Positions 11,746 through 22,324 of a stretch of DNA of 64,000 nucleotides are shown here, in pieces. The stretch covers positions 2,170,001 to 2,234,000 of the forward strand of contig JBBELK010000024.1 in NCBI GenBank assembly GCA_037783545.1, in the 5' to 3' direction. A program made the translations under genes and the position numbers. Under the pieces are notes generated by a model. It did no database searches. It was not told where the DNA came from and saw only the letters and a list, made by a program, of their open reading frames with translations. Origin of the DNA: Henricia sp. BOLD:AAB3569 (lineage: Eukaryota > Echinodermata > Asteroidea > Spinulosida > Echinasteridae). Every line of letters begins with the position of its first letter. Position 1 is the stretch's first letter.

Positions 11746-12082
11746 GAGAGAAGTGCCTAAGAATGTTTCTGAGGTTGTTAACACTTCTTATAATAATACC
11801 GGTATGTATGGTTTTTAAAAGTTACCATTGGCTGAGCAGTTTCACTATAAAAAACTGTCATAAAAAAAGGAAGGCTAAATGTACAGTAAATAAGACCCCA
11901 TGTTCAGCACATAATTGAACAAATTTGTAAACTGTCAGGGAAAAAAAGAGGAGGGGACTAAAGGAATATATAATTAACGCATGCTCAGACACTACAGTGA
12001 CACAGTTTAATTATTCATTCAAGATAAAATATTTAGAACCTATCCAAAATACATAGGCTGACATTTGAATAATTAGGAACTG

Positions 12083-12158
12083 AGTTCTGTGTACATTCTG
12101 TGTACATTCTGTGTACATTCTGTGTACATTATGTGTACATTATGTGTACATTATGTAT
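12083..12158 (+). repeat. 11-bp tandem repeat, about seven copies
   Basis: The unit 'ttctgtgtaca' is repeated head to tail. The last three copies have an A for C change (ttatgtgtaca), showing duplication of the variant unit. Confidence 0.9.
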
Positions 12159-12917
12159 CAGTGCATAATATCGTCATACTTGTTTGAAAATTTTTGAAAA
12201 AGCTGCCCATATTGTGCCAGGCATCTATTGTGCCAAGGCCGGGTATTTTTGTTTGAAGGTGGGATTTAATTAATTGTACACTACAAAACACTCCAATTTG
12301 ATTGGAAACAGGCACTTCATACATTATAAAAGCAGCTTACATGTTCATGATGAGCCCTGCTTAGGTAGGCCTAATTGTATTAGTACTCTTAACACATTTT
12401 TTTCCTTCTGGATATTGGTCTAGTAGTGTTTCCAAAATGGTAACTGTCCTCAATGGAAAAATAATTTTACATTTTTACATTTTGCTTGGGGGAAAACCTT
12501 TGAAAAGCCTTTTCTATAGGTTATTTGCTGAAATTGTAATGTTGTCTCCCCACCCCCACTTCCCAGATCAAAATCAAAAGCTTGTTGGTTTTTTATTTTA
12601 CTTCGACATACATTTTTGTCAGCTCATTGGTTTTATAATTCCAGGGCCTAAAATTTAAGCATGGCCCAAACTTGAATTATGTGCATTTTAGTAATTGCGT
12701 GCCTTCGTTGTTGGAATGGGATGATCCGCTTGATAAAGAGAACCCTTGGGACTCGTACTCTGTTAATGTTATTATAGTAGGTAATGAACTATGCCGTAAA
12801 TGCATGGCATAAATTGTTGAACTCATACAACTAGTGACATTATTTTACATGTAGGCCTATGTGCTGGTATGACCCGGCGACAATTTATGATCAAAAAAAG
12901 GATTCTTGCACAGCAAA
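12159..12917. other. Unassigned AT-rich sequence
   Basis: No repeats beyond short A/T runs, and no splice-bounded frame recognised. It ends with the target-site copy ACAGCAAA of the next element. Confidence 0.4.
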
Positions 12918-14016
12918 CAGGGTTTGACTTAGAAAAAAAAAATTACATGCACTGGTGCATGTAGACTAAAAAAGTTACATGCACAGAGCAACTTTTACAT
13001 GCACGAAAAAATTGTGCACACATCTCATAAAAAGAGTATTATTTATGTATTCGCTGTTTAATAATGGTGTTGTTTTGTTTTGTTCAATAAAATGCATTTG
13101 TTGTACTTGTACAGTCACTATTGTTTATTTCATCAAGGATATATAATAAAACTTCAAAGTTTGATACCCTTACATTTACCTGGTTTTAGAAGTCACTATC
13201 GCATACCTGCCAACATTGCCGAGTAAAAAAAAAATCGGACTGTAGTGAAACTTGCAACGGTCGAGTTGACCTAGTACTGCACCACAGATATCCATGTACT
13301 GCACCCGTTTTCATGTACACAATACATGCGGCGCGGGGGAGTCAGGTCAAGTCGACCGTTTCGATTGTTCCGATTTTCAACACTTTTAACACTTAACAAT
13401 CGGAACAAATACGATAAAATCGGACTAGTTGGCAGCTAGGTATGCTATCGGATGATTCACAATATCGCACGAAAGTGTCTAAATGATCTGAATACAGTGC
13501 ATTGGAAATGATCATCTGCGATCGCTACACACACTAGTCATGCACGTGTTTGTATGTGTACATGCACAACATACAGCGGTGGCCAAGAGGGGTATACCCA
13601 ATTGCTCAATTGCGATACCCCCTAGTGTTTTTCCAGTCATTTTTATGCTACGTGCTCACGCGCTGTATTGCTTGGATGGTGAATTGCATGTACCCTGAAC
13701 ATATAGACGAAGTGTTTAGAAAACGGCCACACTCACATCTACGCACACAGCGGTACAGTCTTGGCAATATGTACCGTGATAGCGCTGGTTGATCGATCGA
13801 TCGTCTGATCGTGCGTTGCGTGTACGGTACGTGTACGGTGCGTGCGTTGTGACAAGTTGGTCTATGGCTGGTTCAACGTGGGGAAATATACCAGGTACGT
13901 AATTGGGCCTAAAAAAAAGTACGTGCACGGTGTGCACGTAAATACAAATCCTTACATGCACAGGTAAAAAAGTACATGCACCAGTGCATGCGTGCACCCG
14001 TCTAAATCGAACCCTG
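12918..14016. mobile_element. Non-autonomous hAT-type transposon with exact 8-bp target duplication
   Basis: Terminal inverted repeats are CAGGGTTTGACTTAGA at the left and CAGGGTTCGATTTAGA (complement) at the right, 14 of 16 matching. The element is flanked by a perfect 8-bp direct repeat, ACAGCAAA, at 12910-12917 and 14017-14024. CAGGG-type ends and 8-bp duplications are hallmarks of the hAT superfamily. Subterminal 'ttacatgcac..tgcatgta' palindromic motifs recur inside both ends (about 12942-13010 and 13950-13990), as expected for transposase-binding sites. No transposase frame remains. A second element is nested at 13202-13445. Confidence 0.9.
13202..13445. mobile_element. MITE nested inside the hAT-type element
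   Basis: Ends read gcatacctgccaac at the left and, inverted, gcatacctagctgccaac at the right. TATC(G) is duplicated at 13197-13201 and 13446-13450. Internal inverted stretches such as 'aaaatcgga' and 'caatcggaac' strengthen the palindrome. Because it interrupts the hAT-type element, it inserted later. Confidence 0.75.
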
Positions 14017-14127
14017 ACAGCAAATTGCATCAGTAACATTCATACCCCTGGCACTGTGACAATAAACAGGAAACGTTTTAAAAGAGATAAGAAGTTCATA
14101 ATTGGTATTTTTCTTCAAAATGACTTA

Positions 14128-14452
14128 CTAAAGGAGTGTGACCAGATCACATTTTTGGACGCCCCATTTCTCCAAGGGTGTTTAGATTTTGCTACCATAT
14201 ATCATTTGTTACATTTTTCTCATGACCATTTCGCGTTCTCAATCCGTATATTTTCAAGGATATCGAAAAAAAAAATACCAATGTTTTGTAAACTACTTAT
14301 CCGGTTCCACAGCAGTGCAGTAATTACACCAACCTTTTTGCTTTCACATCCAAATTGGAAATTGGAAATTTCCCATTTTCTTCCCATGGATAGTAATTTG
14401 GGGATGTATTTTATGACTGTCAGATTAAAACTAAACAAATTTCTGGAGTATC
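14128..14452 (+). mobile_element. Repeat family D (AAAGGAGTGTGACCAGATCAC), copy 1
   Basis: Begins ctaaaggagtgtgaccagat and continues through 'catttttctcat.accattt', 'gttttgtaaacta' and 'attacaccaacctttttgct' to 'cttcccatggatag'. The same order of blocks appears at 40661-41009, 59340-59572 (inverted), 59961-60301 and 60480-60801. The full-length copies end in a complementary 'cgctcctttaa', so this is a MITE. The right end is lost in this copy. Open frames on both strands here are incidental. Confidence 0.85.
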
Positions 14453-14695
14453 AGTAAGTGCAGGTTTGATTGAAAAAACCAAAATTTAAGAGTGTAGAAA
14501 ATTAAATATTTTCTTTGAAAACACTGTTTTGTAGACACTATCAACTACTCAATTCTTCCTTTCTCAAAGTTAAGTGATTCCTACAGTTTCATATTAAAAG
14601 CTGTAGTACAGTGCAAGCCAGAACTACTTCGGCCAATTTCTGGTTGTTGAAATTAATGTACAAATTCAAGAAATCAAATTTAAAGTACAAAAAAG

Positions 14696-14903
14696 TTCTG
14701 AGGATGTCTACTGTAGGACCATTCTGAGGATGTCTACTGTAGGACCATTCTGAGGATGTCTACTGTAGGACCATTCTGAGGATGTCTACTGTAGGACCAT
14801 TCTGAGGATGTCTACTGTAGGACCATTCTGAGGATGTCTACTGTAGGACCATTCTGAGGATGTCTACTGTAGGACCATTCTGAGGATGTCTACTGTAGGA
14901 CCA
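14696..14903 (+). repeat. 26-bp satellite, eight identical copies
   Basis: The unit ttctgaggatgtctactgta followed by ggacca is repeated eight times with no visible difference between copies. It is not a CRISPR array, because there are no spacers. Confidence 0.97.
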
Positions 14904-15365
14904 TTTTGTTTGATTATGAATGATTATGAATCACAATTAAGGAGGAATTTATGTTAATACACTGCCAGATTACCTACTGTTTCGATGTTAATGTGACTGT
15001 TTTGTGTTTGTCTTGATTGTTTTTATGTACAGTACATTTCTGTAAGTGCGACTTTGTTTAATAATGTTATGAGCAAAAAGAAAATTACGCCTTACGGTAT
15101 GCGTAAGTTTTAAATGACATGTGCACGAGGTAAAAATGTCAATCTATTTACAATGTTTTTGTTAGCTACGTGGTGCATTATACATGTACATGTGGAGAAT
15201 CCTAACAAGATTTGCAAAATTTCTTTAGAAGAAAATCCCAGAGGGTATTGGTTACGAACGAAGAAAATAAATCACTGTCCAAGCGTACTCTGTAATTGTG
15301 TGTATGAGGTACGGTCTGTCCACGGTGTTCCCCTCTTCTTAATGTAGTGTGACTCTCTTGTTCAG

Positions 15366-15422
15366 GGTGCCAGTGTGCGCAATCAGGATGGGGGTCGTAA
15401 CGAAATGGACTCTGACAAAATG
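15366..15422 (+). CDS. Candidate 57-nt coding exon with both splice sites
   Basis: A pyrimidine-rich 3' splice site (gactctcttgttcag, ending at 15365) precedes 57 nt that end at the 5' splice site gtaagag at 15423. In the frame leaving phase 0 at both ends it reads 19 codons, GASVRNQDGGRNEMDSDKM, without a stop. The exon could be internal, joined to a phase-0 exon such as the one at 9440. Alternatively it could be a first exon starting at the ATG at 15405, giving MDSDKM. The acidic Asp/Asn/Lys-Met ending resembles the middle of the exon at 19273 (GDKM). The product is not recognised. A longer open frame on the opposite strand is judged to be a shadow. Confidence 0.5.
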
Positions 15423-15751
15423 GTAAGAGATTTCTGCCACGCAAGATTACCCATCGACTCCTCCCACCATCTATCTCCCATTCCTGCTGTACTAATATAC
15501 CCCAGTCTTTCATGACCTAACCCATACTTCCCAGCTTTTTATTCCAGCATAACCCTTTAACCCTTTTTAAATTTCACATACATACATGTATATTGTACAA
15601 TTTCAGTGTCTTCTTGTCACTTGAGAATATTTGTACTTTACAGTACTTATGTAGGTGGTGGGTTACACTGATTGGCTTAAATGGTGCAAATTTATCCCAT
15701 GACTTTGGATTTTCTGGTGAAAGTGCCCTTTGTAAACAGCACACACACCTC

Positions 15752-15897
15752 TATAGACCCTTTGCACCGGCGGTCATGACAGGGGGCAGGTTTTCATATT
15801 TAAATGATGTGACAATAGATCCAAAATGTGACTACTCGTGCTTGACGTATTGTGACAATGTGACTGTCCCCTGTCATGGCCGCCGTGCAAAGGCTCT
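15752..15897. mobile_element. MITE family C, second copy
   Basis: Inverted ends 'tatagaccctttgcaccggc' and, at the right, the complement of 'tagagcctttgcacggcggc', both continuing into 'catgacagggg.cag'. The interior shares 'tgtgac' and 'caatagatcc' blocks with the copy at 9733. Its right end abuts family A at 15898 with no spacer, so one probably inserted next to or into the other. Confidence 0.8.
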
Positions 15898-16080
15898 ATT
15901 AGCCTTTATGAAGTATGGCCAAGGCAGACACAATATGAGTGCATACTTTGATTTGGGTATAAATTTAAATTAAAATGCAAAATAATTTTGAATTTTCACT
16001 TTGCACTTATTTATTTTATTGATAATTCTGTCTCATATGATAATTACAAGTTTATGAAAATAAATTTCTAGTTTTTAAAT
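15898..16080 (+). mobile_element. MITE family A, truncated copy
   Basis: Starts attagcctttatgaagtatg and matches the element at 981-1230 through 'aaaatgcaaaataa', 'tttcacttt.cacttat' and 'ataattctgtct'. It then loses similarity before a right terminal repeat. Confidence 0.75.
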
Positions 16081-16789
16081 GATATACCTCATTTACCATA
16101 AACAGAAGTGTGCAATGTTTGATGGGAGAAATTACCATCTTTAGAAAATTTACACTTTCTGATCTGTTTCAGGTACACATTTTGTACAAAATCTCTTAAT
16201 TGAATAGGCACCATTCTTCCTAGAAATGACGATTAGAAACTGGATCAGTACAGTCCTGACAGTTTATCATGTTTATTAACACTGCTGGAGCAGGCAGCTG
16301 GTGCACACATGTACTATGTATACAGATGCAGTAAAGTTGTAACACAAATGCATACTAGTTTGTAGTGCCAGCCCTACAGTATGTACATGTACATCCGCAC
16401 TTGACACATTGTTCATAAGTTCAGTGTATGTAGGACATGTGCAAAATCGGTCATTGCAAGGACATTGCACATGTGGTAGAGTTATTTTTCTCTCTCTAGA
16501 GTAACAAATGTCAGAGTTCTGAACCATGAAGGTCTTGCTTGGAAGTCTAAATCGCTACCCACTGCACCACAAGATCCCTTTAGCACATACCTTTAATAAA
16601 TTTGAAATGTATCTTACAAAATAATTAGCATAATCTTGACAAAATAATTTTTTGTTTTCATAGTTACGTGTGTAATTGGCTTTGCATGAAAGAGAGAAAA
16701 TACACAATTGAAAACGAAATTGAAAATATATATAGTGCCAAAGACAACTACCGGTACATTATCAAATATTGGGAGAGTCATTGTCATGG
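16081..16789. other. Unassigned sequence
   Basis: AT-rich intron-like DNA. No exon, repeat family or RNA gene recognised. Confidence 0.4.
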
Positions 16790-16940
16790 TAATTCCCAAA
16801 ATTAGGGGTCCAAAAGTGTGACATGCTTTTTAAAATTTCAAAGTGTTTTTAGTGATTCAAAGTGGTTAACCAGTAGAATATATATATATTTTTTAATTTC
16901 CATAAACGCCACTTAAATTTAATGTTTGTGTGTGGATAAT
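16790..16940 (+). mobile_element. Transposon fragment, family E (AATTAGGGGTCCAAAAGTGTG end)
   Basis: The outer end 'ttcccaaaattaggggtcca' matches, inverted, 33450-33475. A second block at about 16899-16938, 'ccataaacgccacttaaatt' plus 'taatgtttgtgtgtggat', is identical to about 33111-33148. The two loci therefore share both pieces of one family in different arrangements. One end also occurs near 7009. Confidence 0.65.
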
Positions 16941-16944
16941 GCCT

Positions 16945-17725
16945 AGGTCACATTTGCTCTACGGCTAGGATACGGCGGCCGTAGCCCCCCGAAATAGAGA
17001 GATACCTGCGGCGGCCGCAGAGGATCTGCGGTGGCCTCAGGGTCGCCCTACGGCGTATCCCTATCTTTTACAGGCCGTAGGGGTCGCCGTGGGATTATAG
17101 CGCGGAGTTATAACTTTTTTTCATTTCTAGGTTCGCCGTAGCAATTACACACGCCGTAGCAATGCCGTAGTGCGGTTCCCGGCGACCATACGTCGGGCGT
17201 ACGGTGGCCTTGCGTTTGCCGTGCGGCTGCCCTAGGGTCTTAGGAATTTCAATTGACTTTTGCAGACCCCCAAAAAATTGCGGCGGCCGCAGGATTTCCA
17301 TGGGCGCCCTAGGGCAGCCTTATGGCGGCCCTACGGTGCCCGTACGGTGGCCTTGCGGTATGTGGCACACCCTGCGGGGCAACGCAAGGCCCACGCACGG
17401 CTCCCGTACGCCCGCCGCGCTCCATCGGTAAGGCCCCCGTGGCAGTCTGCGCCGTGCGTGGAGCGGGTATTTATACCATTTTTTTTCATATGTATATTAT
17501 CTCTCAGTCTGGCCGCACGATCGCCGTCCCCCTGCGGCCGCCTTGCGGCTACCTTGCGTCTGCCTTGGTATTTGTCAAAAACCTACGGCCGCCGCAGGGA
17601 CGCCCTAAGGCGACCGTGCGTCATCACTTCAAAGGCCGTACGGCAGCCGCATGTTTTCTGTCTCCACAAATTCAAAATACGACGTGCGGCTACCCTAACA
17701 TATGTGACTGCTACAGTATGTGAGT
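16945..17725. mobile_element. CpG-rich element built of short inverted CGGCCGCCGTA-type units
   Basis: Over about 780 bp the base composition jumps to GC- and CpG-rich, with many copies of units such as 'tgcggc.gccgtaggg', 'tacggcggcc' and 'gccctagggc' in both orientations. Weak outer inverted ends (ggtcacat.tg.. and ..catatgtgac) bound it. Long open frames on the plus strand (Ala/Arg/Pro-rich) follow from this composition. I infer a non-autonomous transposon with subterminal repeat arrays rather than a gene. Confidence 0.55.
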
Positions 17726-19272
17726 TTATGTAAGTTTATTCAAAATCTTAAAATGTTTTCTAATGACATAAAAATGTCCACATAATGCTTCATTACGCAT
17801 GACTGCATAAAGCGTCTGTGCTGAAAATTCCCAGATTCTCAGATTAACTGATTTTTAAAAAATCAATCAAAATGTATAGAGAATTAATTGTATTTATTGA
17901 CATTAATTTTATTTATCAACCACACTGTTTTAAGAACCAGTCAAATGTACGTATTGGTTGTATTGCATGCTTCCCTTCCAATTAACTGTCCATGAAGCAT
18001 GTTAACCCATATCTCGACTTCAAGCGCCTGTCATGCGTGCTACTCCCATACTCTGGAAGATCATCTAATATTGGCTCATCAACTGTACCTGAAAAAACAG
18101 CCCACTTATTGTCCCTTGATGGCTTAGCACTTCACCCATGGGATGAACCGTGAGGCATGAGGCCACTACAGGCTTAATTTGGGAAGTTTATCTCAGTTAA
18201 TGGGTTTGTCAGGCCAGGAACAGCCCTGGAGGTTGATGTACTACTCGTAAAGCTTAGCCAAGCATGTCTTCCTGTCTATCACATTGTGATTTCCAAATTA
18301 TTTAAACCACTACCAGTGTGTAAAATCGTCAGCATTTTATATGTGTACCGGTACATATGTAAAAGTTATATACAGAGTGATAAGAGATATTGTGCATATG
18401 TGGTACATGTAGGTTTTCATTTAAGAATTGAGGGATTTGAAATTGTCATTGAAACGGGGGTCTCAGTGATAGTGAATTTGCAAATGAAAAGATGCGTGAC
18501 ATAATACAATGGAGAAGCATCTTTCAGCTCAGTTCACTTTATTTCCATACTCAAGATAAATGACAAAATTATTAATACACAATTACTTAACAATTTCAAA
18601 ATCTGAAACAATATTGCATGTAATTAGTATAGGTACAGTAAATACTTTGACCTAAGTTGAAGTGCTGTAGATTTACCTGACCACCTGTATAATACAGAGT
18701 CAAATTATAAGACATGGCTGAAATGTTGGCAAAAGATATACGGTAGTGGAATTGACCCATAGAAGATGGAGTCCCTCTGCCGCAAATTGTGCTGGGTACA
18801 TGTACATACATGCGGGTAGATCACAGTTGTGGAAAATGGTGGCTCCAAGTTGGGAAATTGTTTTGTTATTGGTCGATTTTTGTCAGGGGCCATGGGTACT
18901 GGATCAATGTGTTGTCAACATGTTTAGAAGTGTTTTGACCTGAGACCATGGACAACTAAGTAATACCATTGTCCTGGAAAGTTTGGATAGTGAGTTGTAC
19001 CTCCAACGATTTCAACTAGTGTCCATTGAAGCATGGTATTCACAAAGTCCCACTGTGTGTACAGTTTATACATGTATGTGTAAACACTACCAGCATAATT
19101 CCACACAAAGTGAAGTTTAGTAGCAGTAGTCCTCGACTGGAAGGTACATGTAACTTGCAAACAAATTTGGCTGAAAAAGCTTTCTGCATGGTACGAGTTG
19201 CTCAGTATACGTAGTGGAATTTAACATGTTATAAGGGAAGGAAACGAGGCGAATTCAGGCGAGAAAAACACG
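17726..19272. other. Unique-looking sequence upstream of the exon at 19273
   Basis: No repeat family noticed. 18000-18250 is less AT-rich and unique-looking, and could be regulatory. Just before the exon the DNA reads 'aagggaaggaaacgaggcga', a purine-rich 5'-UTR-like stretch. No TATA box is obvious. Confidence 0.3.
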
Positions 19273-19341
19273 ATGGATTCCAACGATGATTTTGATGATG
19301 GTGACAAAATGGAGCACGGAGGTGGTGACATTCAGAATATT
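19273..19341 (+). CDS. Candidate alternative first coding exon (23 codons)
   Basis: ATG at 19273 (acacgATGG, purine-poor at -3 but G at +4) opens 23 codons starting MDSNDDFDDGDKM and ending HGGGDIQNI. The frame leads straight to the 5' splice site gtaagt at 19342 and ends in phase 0. The peptide is strongly acidic (seven Asp and one Glu) with a Gly-rich end, and is predicted to be soluble and disordered. No homologue is recognised. Codon structure and donor are among the best in the window. It fits the series of alternative N-termini in phase 0. Confidence 0.55.
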
Positions 19342-19889
19342 GTAAGTTCACAGTGAATGTATTGTCAATGCAATCGTGTTAGTGTGTGCATATATATGTA
19401 CACGTGTACCGGTGATTTCGGGTTTGATGTAAACTGTACATGTACACTATAGTAGCGGTACCGGCATATGCAGTGATTGTCTCTAGCAGGAAAGTTGTGT
19501 ACACCATGTAAAATGTACACATACATGTAAATGATGTATGCATGCTTACTCAAATTGACGCTTGTAATGAGTTTAGTCAACCTCTTTACTTTGTAAGTTA
19601 TATGTGCATCTTGCTAAGAATATAAGATTTTGACTTCCGTTAAGCTGTCTCAAGGCCTAGTCCCACATACATCTGTACATGTACAACAACTTACAACAGG
19701 CTGCGACTGGAAATCACTGTCAATCTTAGAAAAGTTAAATTGTCGTGGTTAGTCTTGGACATTCGCATGACCAAAATCAGCTCTGCAGATAGGTTTTTAA
19801 TCCTGGCTGCGACTGTAGTCTCATGTTGTCCAGCTTAGTCTTTGCAGCTGTGTAGCTGGCACTGCAGTCATTTCAAAGTTGTCGTGGGG
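19342..19889. other. Intron-like sequence
   Basis: AT-rich, with several tacatgta motifs. No other feature recognised. Confidence 0.4.
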
Positions 19890-20258
19890 TGTTATGGCCG
19901 AGCGGTCTAGTGCGTCTAACTCAAATTCCTGTGCCAGTACTAGAATGTGGGTTCGATTCCGGGCCGTGACGGGTTGTGGCACTTGTGCTCTTGAGCAAGG
20001 CACTTAATCACACTTGTTCCGTCCTTCGGAAGGGATGTAAAGCCGTTGGTCCAGTGTGTCAGGTTTCGGTAACGCACTTTAAAGATCCCAGAGCATTCTT
20101 TTGTGAAGAACAAGGAGACGGATTCCCCGGTGTCTCTGGCCGTTTCTAATTCAACTTAGAAGTTGATAGTTATTCATAGTGAATTGATCCCATTCCTGTA
20201 ACTGGCGGTCCTTCCGCTGTTGGATGTGGTGAATAAATAAATAAATAAATAAATAAAA
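19890..20258 (+). mobile_element. tRNA-derived SINE with intact head
   Basis: The head gttatggccgagcggtctag contains an A-box-like segment (TGGCCGAGCGG) and a B box (GGTTCGATTCC at about 19951). It has the long-variable-arm look of a Ser/Leu-type tRNA. The body shares 'gagcaaggcactta', 'cttcggaagggatgtaaagc' and 'cgttggtccagtgtgt' with the SINEs at 2386 and 62230. The tail here is (AAAT)n at 20232-20258 instead of (AAT)n, and the 3' 70 bp differ. It is therefore a distinct subfamily or a tail swap. Confidence 0.88.
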
Positions 20259-20481
20259 GTGTTCAGACTGGCACACCAATGCAATCTGAGGCACTTGCTG
20301 CAGGTACAGTTGAAGTTTACATACATGTACACCACTACCATCATCACCCAAAATGGTAAACAAGACTACCCGAACCATTACAAGGTGTGCAAGCTATGTT
20401 TTAAGTACTGCAAGCACGTGAGGAATTCCACAAAATCACGACTTTAGTAAGGATTGTTACAAAAATGGTGACAACGCAAGT

Positions 20482-20622
20482 TTAAAGGCACAGGCTCGTC
20501 AGCAATGCGCGCGTGCCAAATTCGTGCCACGAAATACGCAGCTCCATAGCAAAGGCATGGAGCTGCGTATTTTGTGGCACAAATTTGGCGCGTGCGCATT
20601 GCTGACGAGCCTGTGCCTTTAA
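20482..20622. mobile_element. Near-perfect hairpin element, family F copy 1
   Basis: A 141-bp palindrome. The arms start ttaaaggcacaggctcgtca, then gcaatgcgc, and meet around 'gcagctccat'. They differ at only a few positions. A partly deleted second copy is at 37877-37998. TTAAAGG ends in a TTAA context are compatible with a TTAA-targeting element. A transcript would give a long stem. Confidence 0.85.
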
Positions 20623-22184
20623 GCACACCAGTTTTAACACAGTTGTATGTAAACTTCTAACTTCTTACTACAACTGTACCAATACTTTGATGATCCAGTG
20701 TAAAATCTGATAGTCAAGATGCAAATACGGTACATCCATCCTTGAGTGCACACTGTCAGCATTTCTTGAATTAAATTCCAAGTACTTTGGCATAGGAGTA
20801 TTCACAAAAAGTACTTACAAGTACTCTACATGGTTCCCCTTTAACATTGTTGTTAACATTTTCTGAATCTCAGAAAGCATACAATTTCTAGTTTTTATGA
20901 TACATTATAGATTGTGTTATGGATGCTATTGTACATATGTACCTCAACGCCCCGGCTAAGAAAATATTAGCCAGCGTGGCCTCTGAAAGATTTCTAATCC
21001 TTGCACACTGGCTGGAAGTTATTTGTTCAACCCTGCCTATCATCATTAAGCTAATTGGTCGTGATTGGCTTAATCCTAAATTGGCTTCTTGCAATTTGCA
21101 CCTGTTAACCTGACAGGCAGTGAATTGTATTTCCCTGTGCACTTTTTTATGGTAACTTGAAGTAAGGAAAATGCAGTAAGGATGCTCGTATGCATTGTTT
21201 CCAGGGGAAGTACGTTTACTCTGGATTACTTCCTGTCCTTTAGAACAATTTTCAAATACTGCTTAATCTTTCATTTTTTTCTTTATAATATTAGTGTTCA
21301 AACAGTTAGAACAGGTGGTAATATTGATCAGTTCCTCATTAATGTGTATTCTTTCCTTTTAAGCTGTGTTATTTATACCTTCTTTGTTACTGCACCTTAT
21401 TTAAGCACACAATTATTTTTTGCTGTTTAGATATTCCGATGAGTAAAAAGACAACACTAGCCTTGCATTTCAGTGCAAATTTCAGTTTCATTTCTAGGAG
21501 CACAGTTTAGTAGACAACTGTAGTAATCGGTTGTCATAGTAGTTTCACAAGATATTGGATTCATTTTATGCCGTTTGTACGTGTGTATACATTGATGAGT
21601 TCCATGTGCGCTTTTAACTGGGACATTTGTTGCATCATGCACGGGCTTCGTGTCAGACACAACGATATCCAAGCAGATGAGCTGAAGGTTTGTCAAAGTG
21701 TTTTCTTAGCTGCCAGATTTTTAATTTACCATTTTTCTGTGTGGAAGTGTATAAAACTTTTTAAACTCTTAAGCTTGAATTTTGATGTAACTCTACTAGA
21801 CCAAAGACAGACATAGAGACCGCAGTCAGAAAATATACATGTTTAAAATATTAAAAAACCATACCGATAGGCCTATAGTGCAGCAAATAAACCAATATTT
21901 ACTGGTCAAATTACTGGCCTTATTATTAGTTCAGTGGCTATTTTAAAAACCTCATAAACTGAGCTATTAAACTGTTTGCTGAAGTGCCATTTTTTAAATC
22001 AGTTATAGAGATCACAGCATCTCCAGGTGTGCTGACATCTCAAACAATCTTTGTATCCATGTTCTTCTCAACATCTCAATTTTCAGAATTCTGTAAAATG
22101 TTTAAAGTAATATAGGATTTTGAATGAGGTACAGGTACCACTATCTAAAACGGTAACCACAGTTAATAATGTATGTCAATTTGT
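20623..22184. other. Intron-like sequence
   Basis: No exon, repeat family or RNA gene recognised. Short open frames on both strands lack splice context. Confidence 0.4.
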
Positions 22185-22324
22185 GTTCTTAGCAAAAGTA
22201 GCAGAAAAACCAGTCAATTTATATACCGGTACATCACATAGATTGCTAACCCATTTTTGCAAAGCAAATCAATTTTGTATTTTAAGCAATTTTTTTTGCT
22301 AAACATCTTCATGAAATTGTCCCC
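22185..22324. mobile_element. MITE family B, right half
   Basis: Contains 'taacccatttttgcaaagca', then 'aatcaattttgtattttaag' and 'tgctaaacatcttcatgaaa' leading to tgtcccc. This parallels the right arm of the copy at 51585-51834. A left arm is not recognisable. Confidence 0.65.

Noticed and set aside
13984..14457. 157-codon open frame
   Set aside because: Crosses the end of the hAT-type element and continues through a family D repeat, so it is not a gene.
14696..14903. Regularly repeated units as a possible CRISPR array
   Set aside because: The units are directly abutting and identical with no spacers. The DNA is eukaryotic.
15593..15973. 126-codon open frame
   Set aside because: Its centre is the family C MITE, and a near-identical peptide (TGGRFSY.ND) arises from the fragment at 9155, showing it is repeat-derived.
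17260..17733. 157-codon Arg/Ala/Pro-rich open frame
   Set aside because: Lies entirely within the CpG-rich inverted-unit element. Several frames on the same stretch are open because of composition.
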